A stretch of 64,000 nt of DNA from NCBI GenBank assembly GCA_964649085.1, contig CAZYPN010000012.1, forward strand, positions 62,001 through 126,000, written 5' to 3'. Of the stretch, positions 24,857-32,107 are shown piece by piece (the first letter of the stretch is position 1; every line of letters begins with the position of its first letter). Under the pieces are notes generated by a model. It had not been told where the DNA came from and ran no database searches. It worked only from the letters and a program-made list of their open reading frames with translations. The position numbers and the translations under genes were made by a program. This stretch comes from JADMJV01 sp964649085 (GTDB lineage Bacteria > Vulcanimicrobiota > Xenobia > Xenobiales > JADMJV01).

Positions 24857-26578
24857 TCAGGCCTTAAACAGGAAGCCGTCGGCTTGCTGGGTCTCGGCCG
24901 GAGTAAAGTCGATCCAGCCCTTCTCGACGTTCACGCCCGCCAGGGTCACGCGAACTTCCTCGCCTTCCTCCAGCGGTCGGCCCTTCCATTTGCCCATCAC
25001 CGGAGGGTCGCTCAGTTTTACGAACGTTCCCTGGGGGCCACTGCGGCTGACCACCGCGTCGAAGCTCTGTCCAATGCGGTCTTCCATCAGCTTGGCCGAG
25101 GCCGAGCGGTGCACCTGGCGCTCGACGCCTGCGATTTCCTCTTCCTGCTTGGTGAAGTGCAGAGCCAGTTCTTCCAGTTCCTCGGGGGTGTAGGGGCAGT
25201 CTTTGCCTTCAGCCACGGCTTTCTCGATGCGCTGGTTGACGAGGTCGGGAGCGCGGCGGTTGGGGGCCGTGGTGTGCCCGTAATCGGCCACCGCCAGGCA
25301 GAAGTGGCCCTCGACCGGCTCTCCGGGCACCGACACCACATATTCGCCTCGGCCCACCAGGCGCACGACTTTATTGCACAGCTCTTCGTAGCGCTCGGGG
25401 TCGGCGGCCTTGCGCGACTCGAGGAAGTTGTTCAGTTGCTTGGCATTGGGAGTGGATGGCAGCTTGTATTCGTAGGATTTGGCCAGGTCCACAATGCGGT
25501 CCCATTTCTCGGGGCGCTTGACGGTGCGTCGCAGGCTGGGCATTCCCGCTGCCTCCAGCACCTGCATCGAGGCCATGTTGGCGGCCATCATGCTGTATTT
25601 GATCATGTCCTTGGCGCGGTTCTGCTCGTCGACCTTCATGCCGACCACCTCGCCGTTGTTCATCTCGGCCTTGACTTCTTTGCTCTCGATATCGAGCGAG
25701 CCCTTGGTATAGAAGCTGGTGCGCAGGCGCTGAGCCGCTTCGTCCTGCAGGCGAATTTGCTCGGCGATCACCGGATTGGCCAGTTGGGGAGGTTTGGCAC
25801 CCGGGCCATCGGTGAGCCACTCGTTGACGCTGTCGTAGGCCATCTTGGCGTGATTGTGAATGTAGGCCCTGTAGACTTTGGGCTCGACCACTTCGCCCTC
25901 GGGGGTGACCTGATATTCTTTGACCATCGCCAGGCGATCGGTATTGCCGTTGAGCGAGGTGAAGTCGGTGGAGAAGCGCTCGGCGATCATGGGAAAAATC
26001 TTGTCGTCGGTATACACCGTGGAACTGTTGTGCATGGCCTGCCGGTCCAGACCTGAGCCCTTGGCCACCAGGCAATCCACGTCGGCGATCGCCACCAGTT
26101 TGCGGATATTGCCGTTGGGCAGGCGTTCGGCATAGTCGCACTGATCGATGTCTTTCGACTCGTTCAGCAGTTTGCCGGTGATGGGGTCCAGTTCGCCATT
26201 GTCCACCGAAACCATGGGCAGGTGACGCAGGTCGACCACACCGTCGCTCAATCCGGGCGGGGCAGATACCGCGTTGGCCTCGGCCAGCGCGCCGTCGGGA
26301 AAGCCCACCAGCAAGCCGGCCCTGGCCATATGGCGGTCGGCGATCACCTTGAGGTCTGTGGTGGGGCTGGTGTCGTTCAGAATTTTGGCCAGGGCTTCGG
26401 CGTTCTGGTTGCCGTCCTGAATGCCCAGGTCTTCGCGTGCCTGCAGCTTGGCCCCGTAGTTGGCCAGTTGCTGCTTCCAATCGCCGGGTTGGAAACGGTC
26501 ACCGCTCTGCTCGGCCTTGGGGGCCTGGGGTCGAGCCTTAAGGGCCTGCGGGGGGGTAAAGTGAGCGGTGATTTTCAT
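24857..26578 (-). CDS. RNB-domain exoribonuclease (RNase II/R family, DIDQ subtype)
   Basis: 573 residues from ATG 26578 (SD AGGAAG; ATGA overlap with the phosphatase stop). The N-terminus has MKITAHFTPP, a Pro-rich stretch and DRFQPG. The catalytic region reads LPMVSVDNGELDP ... NESKDIDQCD, then LVAIADVDCLVAKGS, STVYTDDKIFPMIAERFST and DFTSLNGNTDRLAMV. Classic RNase II has DxDD; the Gln at the fourth acid is seen in an RNB subtype with DLDQ. An insertion of about 12-14 residues separates the first Asp from DIDQ. A C-terminal S1-like domain (residues ~495-565) follows. Expected 3'-5' RNA degradation; the operon with a metallophosphatase hints at nucleotide salvage. Confidence 0.88.
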   Translation of the reverse strand: MKITAHFTPPQALKARPQAPKAEQSGDRFQPGDWKQQLANYGAKLQAREDLGIQDGNQNAEALAKILNDTSPTTDLKVIADRHMARAGLLVGFPDGALAEANAVSAPPGLSDGVVDLRHLPMVSVDNGELDPITGKLLNESKDIDQCDYAERLPNGNIRKLVAIADVDCLVAKGSGLDRQAMHNSSTVYTDDKIFPMIAERFSTDFTSLNGNTDRLAMVKEYQVTPEGEVVEPKVYRAYIHNHAKMAYDSVNEWLTDGPGAKPPQLANPVIAEQIRLQDEAAQRLRTSFYTKGSLDIESKEVKAEMNNGEVVGMKVDEQNRAKDMIKYSMMAANMASMQVLEAAGMPSLRRTVKRPEKWDRIVDLAKSYEYKLPSTPNAKQLNNFLESRKAADPERYEELCNKVVRLVGRGEYVVSVPGEPVEGHFCLAVADYGHTTAPNRRAPDLVNQRIEKAVAEGKDCPYTPEELEELALHFTKQEEEIAGVERQVHRSASAKLMEDRIGQSFDAVVSRSGPQGTFVKLSDPPVMGKWKGRPLEEGEEVRVTLAGVNVEKGWIDFTPAETQQADGFLFKA

Positions 26579-27543
26579 GACGTACTTCCTGTTCTGCTTT
26601 GATGGACCTGGAACCATTGACCCAGTTCGGCCAGACTGTCGAGCCGAATTTCCTTCTTCGAGGTGGGTTCGGGGCGTGTGGCTTTCTCGAGTTTTGGAGC
26701 CTTTCGCACGATTTCGGCGGCAACTTCATCCTTGGGAGCGTCGGCATCTACCGGGTGATGGGTGACGATCACGTCGATCAGTTTGCGCGACTGGGGGTCG
26801 AAGACAAGGTCGATTTGATTGATGCTTTGACCGTAGGCACCGGCTTCCGAGATCGATGCCGTGGAGCCGTCTTCGCGCACCAGCTTCTGGCTGTCCAGCC
26901 GATGGTCGTGGGCCGCCAGGGTCACGTCGATACCTGGAGTGGCCAGCGTGTGCTGCTTCATTTCTCGCAGGCTCTCGTGTCCCAGCACCACCGTGGCGTC
27001 GGCCCGGCTTTCGAGTTGGTCGGCCAGTTCTTGCAGGGTGGTTTCGATGGGTGCCACCGCCAGACCGGCGCCGGCGGCGGGAAACATCTTCGAACTCAGT
27101 TCGCGGGTCACCACGCCGATCAGGGCGATGTTGAAACCCGCCAACTGACGAATGGTATAGGGCCGGGTTCCCTCCAGAGGTTGTCCGTTCGAGGCCTGGC
27201 GCACATTGGCGCAGAGCACTTCGCCCTGGAAGGGTTCGATCAGGCCCTCTCGCAGGCTCTGATAGTTGCCCTGGGGGTCTTCAAATTCGTGGTTGCCCAG
27301 CGCCATCACGTCCACTCGGGCCCGATTGAAAAGGTCGGCAATGGGTTCAAAGGCATCGGGTCCGGGCACCACATTGTCGCCCGCCACGTCGCCCAGATTG
27401 ACGGTTACCGAGTCGGGGAACCGCTCCTGAAGTTGGCGCAGCTTGCCCACCAGGCCCTCGGCGCCGCCGCTGCCGTCGGCAAAGGGGTGCAGACGACGGT
27501 GGAAGTCGTTGAAGGCGAGCAGCGTTACGGTAACTGGATTCAC
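26575..27543 (-). CDS. 5'-nucleotidase-type metallophosphatase, cytoplasmic
   Basis: 322 residues from GTG 27543. The calcineurin-like metal motifs are in order: NDFHRRLHP (residues ~12), GDVAGDN, GNHEFED, an ALIGVVTRE strand, VVLGHES, and AAHDHR. That is the 5'-nucleotidase/2',3'-cyclic phosphodiesterase pattern. Unlike secreted UshA relatives it has no signal peptide and lacks the C-terminal substrate domain (only ~60 residues remain, charged and Pro-rich). It overlaps the RNB ribonuclease start by four bases, so RNA decay products could be its substrates (inference). Confidence 0.87.
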   Translation of the reverse strand: MNPVTVTLLAFNDFHRRLHPFADGSGGAEGLVGKLRQLQERFPDSVTVNLGDVAGDNVVPGPDAFEPIADLFNRARVDVMALGNHEFEDPQGNYQSLREGLIEPFQGEVLCANVRQASNGQPLEGTRPYTIRQLAGFNIALIGVVTRELSSKMFPAAGAGLAVAPIETTLQELADQLESRADATVVLGHESLREMKQHTLATPGIDVTLAAHDHRLDSQKLVREDGSTASISEAGAYGQSINQIDLVFDPQSRKLIDVIVTHHPVDADAPKDEVAAEIVRKAPKLEKATRPEPTSKKEIRLDSLAELGQWFQVHQSRTGSTS

Positions 27544-27546
27544 CTG

Positions 27547-27624
27547 CTCAGCCTAGAGCACCGCCCTGAAAAGAAGTCAAAAGTCCGGCTTCAGGGATTT
27601 TTCTAAGAGGAACCGTAGGCTGAG
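27547..27624. promoter_or_regulatory. Symmetric divergent control region between the phosphatase and RUS genes
   Basis: The 9-mer TAGGCTGAG is present at 27616-27624 (plus) and, in inverted orientation, at 27555-27547. Each copy ends four or so bases before a divergent start codon (ATG 27629; GTG 27543). Nested inside is a 7-bp inverted repeat CCCTGAA (27564-27570) / TTCAGGG (27590-27596). The TAGGCT parts sit 7 and 6 nt from the starts, as -10 boxes would for leaderless messages; a minus-strand TTGACT lies 19 bp upstream of its copy. Confidence 0.55.
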
Positions 27625-27628
27625 GCAA

Positions 27629-29023
27629 ATGAGAATCACCCAGCTCCCCACCCCCGCTCCCGGCCCGGCGAAGCCCCCGTTGCCACACGCGCCCGGCCAG
27701 CCTCCGATGCCGGCCGAAGAGGTCGCCGACGTCTATGGTGATAAGGTTTCCGTCTTTCAGTTCGGCGACGACGGCAAGTTGCGTCCTAAGGAGGGCTTGC
27801 AGGCCCCGCGCTCGGACAGCCGACTCTCGCGTCTGAAAGAAGTCTTTGTTCCCAGCAATATGCCCAATTCGGTCAGCAAGGACTACCTGCCAACCCGCGG
27901 CTGGCAGTTTGTCCGCGATGTGTTTTCCAACGCGGCGGGGTCGGCCACGGCCGCCGGAGTGCTGGCGGTATTCGGCCTCAATCCCGGCTGGGCGCTGCTG
28001 CAGGCGCCCCTGAATATGGCCAAAGATCGGTTCTGTCAGGTGGTTGGCTTTGGCAGTTCTTTCGCCGCGCCGCTGGCCGACCGCAATCCGCGAGCCTGGA
28101 TGATGGCTGGTGAGACGGCCGACCACCTGGGCATGATTTTAGAATCGTCGGCAGCTCTGCCAGGAATGTTTGTGCCCGCCTTCTTTGGGGGCCCGTTGGT
28201 CAGGATTCTCTCAGGCAGCATGCGTGGCGCCGCTTCGGCCAACATCGAGGTGCGTCAGGCGGTAGCCGACAATCTCGGCGAAGTCCGGGCCAAGAACGGC
28301 AACCAGGCCTTCATCTCCAGCCTGGTGGGATCGGTGACCGGCCTGGCGGCGGCCCAGTACTTAAGCCACCACCTGGGGCCGGTGGCCTATCCCCTGGTAA
28401 CCAGCGTTGGAGCCGCTTTGAGCGTGGCTTCGATGGCGATGATGGTGAAGAACCTGGACTACCAGCCGATCAACGAGTCGGCTCTGCGCACCATCGTGGC
28501 TGCGGTCGACCGCGAAGGCCAGGTTCCAGCTCCCGACCGTTCTGTCTGGCAACCTGTGGCCGGAATCCTTCAGGCCGAAAAGCTGGAAATCGGCCAACCG
28601 ATTCAGGGCCTGACCGAAGATCGCGCCCGCTTTCGTGAACTCAAGGAGCTCTATCAGGGGCGCAACTATCTGCTCGAGGTGAAGAATGGCCTCCCTTACG
28701 TTGTCTTGCGAGAGAATGCCAGTGCCGAAGACCGCTTTGCGGCAGCGGCTCAGGCGGTTCGCGTGGAAAACCTTCTGCAAACGTCGGATTACCAGCGCCT
28801 GCTGAGCAGCGAGGGACCTCAGGCCGCCGACCGCTGGCTGACTGAGGCCAGCCTGAAGAAAACCCCGGCCGACCCGCGCCCCCTGCTCGAGCAGTGTAAG
28901 AAGGCGGGTTGGAGCGCCGATCTGATTCGCATTCGCGATGCCGGCAATCGGGCCCGCTGGGGGAGTGATGCCCAGCAGCCCTTTCAGTATGACCTTTTCG
29001 CCTGGGGCGAAGCGGTAAAGTAA
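27629..29023 (+). CDS. RUS (ROOT UVB SENSITIVE)/DUF647 family protein, paralog 2
   Basis: 464 residues. This copy is the clearer of the two: VFVPSNMPNSVSKDYLPTRG closely follows the family's LP-x-G-(F/Y)-P-x-SVS-x-(D/E)YL motif, then WQFVRDVFSNAAGSATAAGVL, an internal block with NPRAWMMAGETADHLGMILE, VRAKNGNQAFISSLVG and NLDYQPINESALRTIV. The C-terminal domain has NYLLEVKNGLPYVVL, AAAAQAVRVENLL and AGWSADLIRI...ARW. The N-terminus is MRITQLPTPAPGPAKPP, Pro-rich like the other M-x-I proteins here. Predicted membrane-associated; molecular function unknown in any organism. Confidence 0.82.
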   Translation: MRITQLPTPAPGPAKPPLPHAPGQPPMPAEEVADVYGDKVSVFQFGDDGKLRPKEGLQAPRSDSRLSRLKEVFVPSNMPNSVSKDYLPTRGWQFVRDVFSNAAGSATAAGVLAVFGLNPGWALLQAPLNMAKDRFCQVVGFGSSFAAPLADRNPRAWMMAGETADHLGMILESSAALPGMFVPAFFGGPLVRILSGSMRGAASANIEVRQAVADNLGEVRAKNGNQAFISSLVGSVTGLAAAQYLSHHLGPVAYPLVTSVGAALSVASMAMMVKNLDYQPINESALRTIVAAVDREGQVPAPDRSVWQPVAGILQAEKLEIGQPIQGLTEDRARFRELKELYQGRNYLLEVKNGLPYVVLRENASAEDRFAAAAQAVRVENLLQTSDYQRLLSSEGPQAADRWLTEASLKKTPADPRPLLEQCKKAGWSADLIRIRDAGNRARWGSDAQQPFQYDLFAWGEAVK

Positions 29024-29057
29024 CATTCCGGCAGCAAGCCCACCGGGGACCAACGCA

Positions 29058-29069
29058 TAGCCTGGGAAT
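29058..29069 (+). promoter_or_regulatory. -10-like TAGCCT six bases before ATG 29070
   Basis: TAGCCT (29058-29063), six bases, then ATG. No -35 is obvious, and the gene could equally be read from the RUS transcript 46 nt upstream. Confidence 0.35.
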
Positions 29070-30389
29070 ATGGGATTGATCCTTCAGGGCCGGGAAATGC
29101 TCCGCACCGGCTACGCCGAAAAACGTGAGCTGTCACCCAGGGTTGCTCTACTGGACAACTTCGAGAACGCCGAGTCGACCACCGCTCACGGGGAAATGAC
29201 CGAGTCGGTGCTGTTGGGCCAGGGGCTGCGCGATGAAGACATCCAGCGCTTCCACTGCGGCAATGGCAACCCGGTGAGCGTCGAGCAAGTCTTACAGGCA
29301 CCGGCTGAGAAGGTCGGCGGATTGCTGCGTGCCCACGTGGCCGTGGGGTCGGCGCTGTTGCTCAAGGCCACAAGCGAGAACCTGCGACTGTTGGCCGAGC
29401 AACACCCGGAGATTCAGGTGATCAGCCAGTCGCAGAGCCAGACCCCGATCCGCATTTCTCAGCCTTTCCTCGAAGCGGCCCGCAGCGATGAAGCCTTCCG
29501 CGAACGTCTGGGCAAGGCCCTGGGTCTGCCGCCGAATAGCGCTCTTCGAGAGGTGGCCGACGAGTTGTTCATCGTGGCCGAGCGGTTTATGCGTGACGAA
29601 GAGGCTGTCAAAGAGGCGCGTCAGGAGTATCTTCAGCTGCAGCGCCAGTTGCACGAGCGTGGAGTGGTGCACCTGTTGCCGGCTGGCAACCTTGGCCAAC
29701 TGGCTCAGCAGCTCGAGGCCGACGGCCACCAGCTCAGCCCCAGCGCCTTTCGCAGCCTGCTCAGCAGCGACTTTACCACGGTGGTGGGTTCGCTGGATGC
29801 CGAGGGCCGGCCGGCGAGTTTTACCTCGCCTCGGTCCGGCGTTGAAGTCATGGCCCCCGGTGTGGACATCGCTTTTCAGGACCCGGATGGCGGGGACATT
29901 CAGCGGGGCAACGGCACCAGCCTTTCGGTGCCTCTGGTGGCAGCCAGGGCCGCCGAACTGCGCCAGCAGCATCCCGAGTGGACGCCCTTTCAGTTAGAGA
30001 CCAGCCTGCAGGGCATCGAGGCCTACCAACTGGCCGAGGGGCGTTCACAGGAAGTGCGGCTCGAAGGGCAGCTGCGTTCCTGGAAGTCGGATGGACAGGT
30101 AGATGGTTTTGTGCTCGACAAGATCGGCACGGGCTTTATCAGCGGTCTGCAGGATGAGTCGGTGCCCCAGTTTGTCGAAAGCGACAAGAATTTTCGCCTG
30201 GTCTTGCCCGGCGAAAGCCAGGACGTCTATCAGGTGATCGATGTGCGCGCCAATGGCGAGGGCCAGCGTAAGTTTGAACTGCACACTCAGTTCGGACCTC
30301 ACCTTCACGTGATACACGGCGAGTTCGCCGAGGGCCGCTGGCTGCCCGAGCGCGCCTATGAAGAGCTGTATCCCGGGACTACGGCCTGA
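29070..30389 (+). CDS. Subtilisin-like (S8) serine protease, divergent, no signal peptide
   Basis: 439 residues; ATG 29070 or 29097. The catalytic triad can be traced: Asp29 in RVALLDNFEN, His40 in TTAHGEMTESVLLG, Ser284 in GNGTSLSVPLVAARAAEL, with the oxyanion Asn near 205 in LLPAGNLG. Between His and Asn is a helical insertion (~90 residues, 110-200) in place of the usual substrate strands. A C-terminal domain of ~130 residues (GQVDGFVLDKIGTGF ... LHTQFGPHLHVIHGEFAEG) is beta-rich, possibly a prepeptidase-C-like fold. With no signal peptide it may act in the cytoplasm. It follows RUS paralog 2. Confidence 0.75.
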   Translation: MGLILQGREMLRTGYAEKRELSPRVALLDNFENAESTTAHGEMTESVLLGQGLRDEDIQRFHCGNGNPVSVEQVLQAPAEKVGGLLRAHVAVGSALLLKATSENLRLLAEQHPEIQVISQSQSQTPIRISQPFLEAARSDEAFRERLGKALGLPPNSALREVADELFIVAERFMRDEEAVKEARQEYLQLQRQLHERGVVHLLPAGNLGQLAQQLEADGHQLSPSAFRSLLSSDFTTVVGSLDAEGRPASFTSPRSGVEVMAPGVDIAFQDPDGGDIQRGNGTSLSVPLVAARAAELRQQHPEWTPFQLETSLQGIEAYQLAEGRSQEVRLEGQLRSWKSDGQVDGFVLDKIGTGFISGLQDESVPQFVESDKNFRLVLPGESQDVYQVIDVRANGEGQRKFELHTQFGPHLHVIHGEFAEGRWLPERAYEELYPGTTA

Positions 30390-30399
30390 CCCAAATCAG

Positions 30400-30433
30400 T
30401 TGCAGCCTTGACGGGCTGTGCTAGGCTGGCCCC
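30400..30433 (+). promoter_or_regulatory. Promoter of the metal-efflux operon, predicted leaderless
   Basis: TTGCAG (30400-30405), 16-bp spacer, TAGGCT (30422-30427), six bases, GTG 30434. The start codon lacks an SD. Confidence 0.5.
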
Positions 30434-30763
30434 GTGGCACGATGGTGTAAATGGCTGCGACTGACGGCTCTGATCTGGCTGGTAGTGTGTACTTGGGCAC
30501 AGATGAGCGACCTGGACTGCGCCCTCAACAATCCGCTCCACTGCCAGACCCTCTTTGAGAGCGACGACAATACTTTTGCTCGCTTCGCCGCCAGTGGGCC
30601 GCTCTGGATTCTACCCCCGCCGGGGCCGACCCCAGCTGTGGCAAGGTTGCCTTTCGGGGGGCTTCAGCCACCCGCTGAACGGCTGCTCGACCTTCCCCGA
30701 ATCGGTCTCGCCTCCCCGTTGCGGGCCCACTGGAGCCGCCCCCCACCTGCTGACTTGAGCTGA
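30434..30763 (+). CDS. Small secreted Cys-containing protein at the head of the efflux operon
   Basis: 109 residues from GTG. A signal peptide (MARWCKWLRLTALIWLVVCTWA) is followed by LDCALNNPLHCQTLF, so the mature part has two Cys and one His close together. The remainder is Pro-rich (LPPPGPTPAVARL). Its place directly before the CzcBAC genes suggests a periplasmic metal-binding or sensing role; that is inference. No family recognised. Confidence 0.6.
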   Translation: MARWCKWLRLTALIWLVVCTWAQMSDLDCALNNPLHCQTLFESDDNTFARFAASGPLWILPPPGPTPAVARLPFGGLQPPAERLLDLPRIGLASPLRAHWSRPPPADLS

Positions 30764-30790
30764 TTGGACGAATTCACTCAAGGAGTTTCC

Positions 30791-32107
30791 ATGTTCCTGC
30801 GAATCCTCTTGTCCTGCGGGCTGGCACTGGTTTTGTGCGCTTGCAACGGGCCGCAACCCGTCAGTTCCACTGCCACGCCGCCCACTCCGAGTCGGTCGGA
30901 AAGCCCCACCGACACCGTCGAGGTGGGGCTGAGGACGTTTCAAGATGAATTGATGGCGGCCGGCAATATCTCTGCCGATCCTTCGCGTCAGGGTAGGGTG
31001 GGGGCCCCCACCAGCGGTCGTATCACCGAGGTCTATGTTGCGGCCGGCGACCGAGTGCGCCGTGGCCAGCCCCTGGCCAGGTTTCACAGCCCCGACCTGA
31101 CCCGCGCTCGCGCCGATCACGAGCATGCCCAGCTGCGCCTGGAACTGGCCACGCGTACGCTGGAGCAGCGACGTCAGGCCTTCCGACTGGGCGATTCGTC
31201 GCAGCGGCCGGTGGAAGAGGCCCGTAACGAGCTGGCAGCTGCCCAGGGTGAGGAGGCCGTGGCCCGAAGTGCCTTGCAGCTGAGTCGCTCGCGCTTGAGC
31301 CGAGTGGAAGACCTGGTGTCTCACGGAGTTTCCGCCCAGCAGGAGCTGGACGAGGCTCGGGCCGCAGTGCGCCAGGCTGAAGCCCGCTGGCAACAGGCCC
31401 GGGGTCTGTTGCAGGTGGCCCGCGCCCATCGCAGTCGCGAGGAACGACTCAACGCAGCCGGCTCGCTGGTCTTGCCTCGCATTTTGGAGGCAGAAAACGA
31501 GCTGAAGCTGGCTCAGGAAGAAGTTCGTCATACAGCCCACGTGCTCTATGACTTGGGGCAGCCCGAAGCCGATGGTTTGACCTTGCGGGCTCCTCGTGAT
31601 GGCGTGGTGGTTATGGCTCAGGCCGTCCAGGGGCAGGCGATCACGGCCAACGAGGCCCTGTTTGAGATTCTCGACCCTTCCCAGCTGTGGCTCTGGATCT
31701 ATCTCTATGAAGCCGACCAACCTCGGGTTCGTCTGAACATGCCGGTTACGGTCGAGGTGGAGGCCCTGCCGAATCGACGTTTCGAAGGTCGCATTTCCTA
31801 TCTGCCTCCTCAGGTGGAGGTGCCTTCCCGGGCTCTGAGAGCCCGCGTGGTCGTCGACAATCCTGGCGGTCTGCTGAAAGTGGGCATGGCTGCACGGGTC
31901 AAGGTCGCTCTGGGCGCCCCTCGACGCTCTCCGGCCATTCCCCAGGAGGCTTTGCTAGAGGGCGATCAGGTGGTGGTCGACGGGCAGTCCCGCAAGGTGA
32001 AAGTTGGACTACGCCAGGGTCCGTGGGTCGAGGTTCGCCAGGGACTGCAAGCGGGTGAGCGGGTATTGAGCCAGGGTGGCTACCTGCTGCAGCAGGAGGT
32101 TCCGTGA
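30791..32107 (+). CDS. CzcB/CusB-type membrane fusion lipoprotein of heavy-metal RND efflux
   Basis: 438 residues; the ATG at 30791 has AAGGAG six bases upstream. Lipobox LVLCAC (~residues 13-18) predicts a lipid anchor in the inner membrane. After a Pro/Ser-rich linker come the adaptor domains: lipoyl half GAPTSGRITEVYVAAGDRVRRGQPL, a long alpha hairpin (~110-245), the second lipoyl half LRAPRDGVVVMAQAVQGQAI, the beta-barrel VTVEVEALPNRRFEGRISYL and the membrane-proximal domain. It bridges the RND pump and the outer-membrane channel. Its stop overlaps the pump start (GTGA). Confidence 0.93.
   Translation: MFLRILLSCGLALVLCACNGPQPVSSTATPPTPSRSESPTDTVEVGLRTFQDELMAAGNISADPSRQGRVGAPTSGRITEVYVAAGDRVRRGQPLARFHSPDLTRARADHEHAQLRLELATRTLEQRRQAFRLGDSSQRPVEEARNELAAAQGEEAVARSALQLSRSRLSRVEDLVSHGVSAQQELDEARAAVRQAEARWQQARGLLQVARAHRSREERLNAAGSLVLPRILEAENELKLAQEEVRHTAHVLYDLGQPEADGLTLRAPRDGVVVMAQAVQGQAITANEALFEILDPSQLWLWIYLYEADQPRVRLNMPVTVEVEALPNRRFEGRISYLPPQVEVPSRALRARVVVDNPGGLLKVGMAARVKVALGAPRRSPAIPQEALLEGDQVVVDGQSRKVKVGLRQGPWVEVRQGLQAGERVLSQGGYLLQQEVP

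Noticed and set aside
24857..26578. RNB protein as a dead enzyme because of D-to-Q in the active site
   Set aside because: The Gln matches a known RNB subtype and the other acids are present, so inactivity is not supported.
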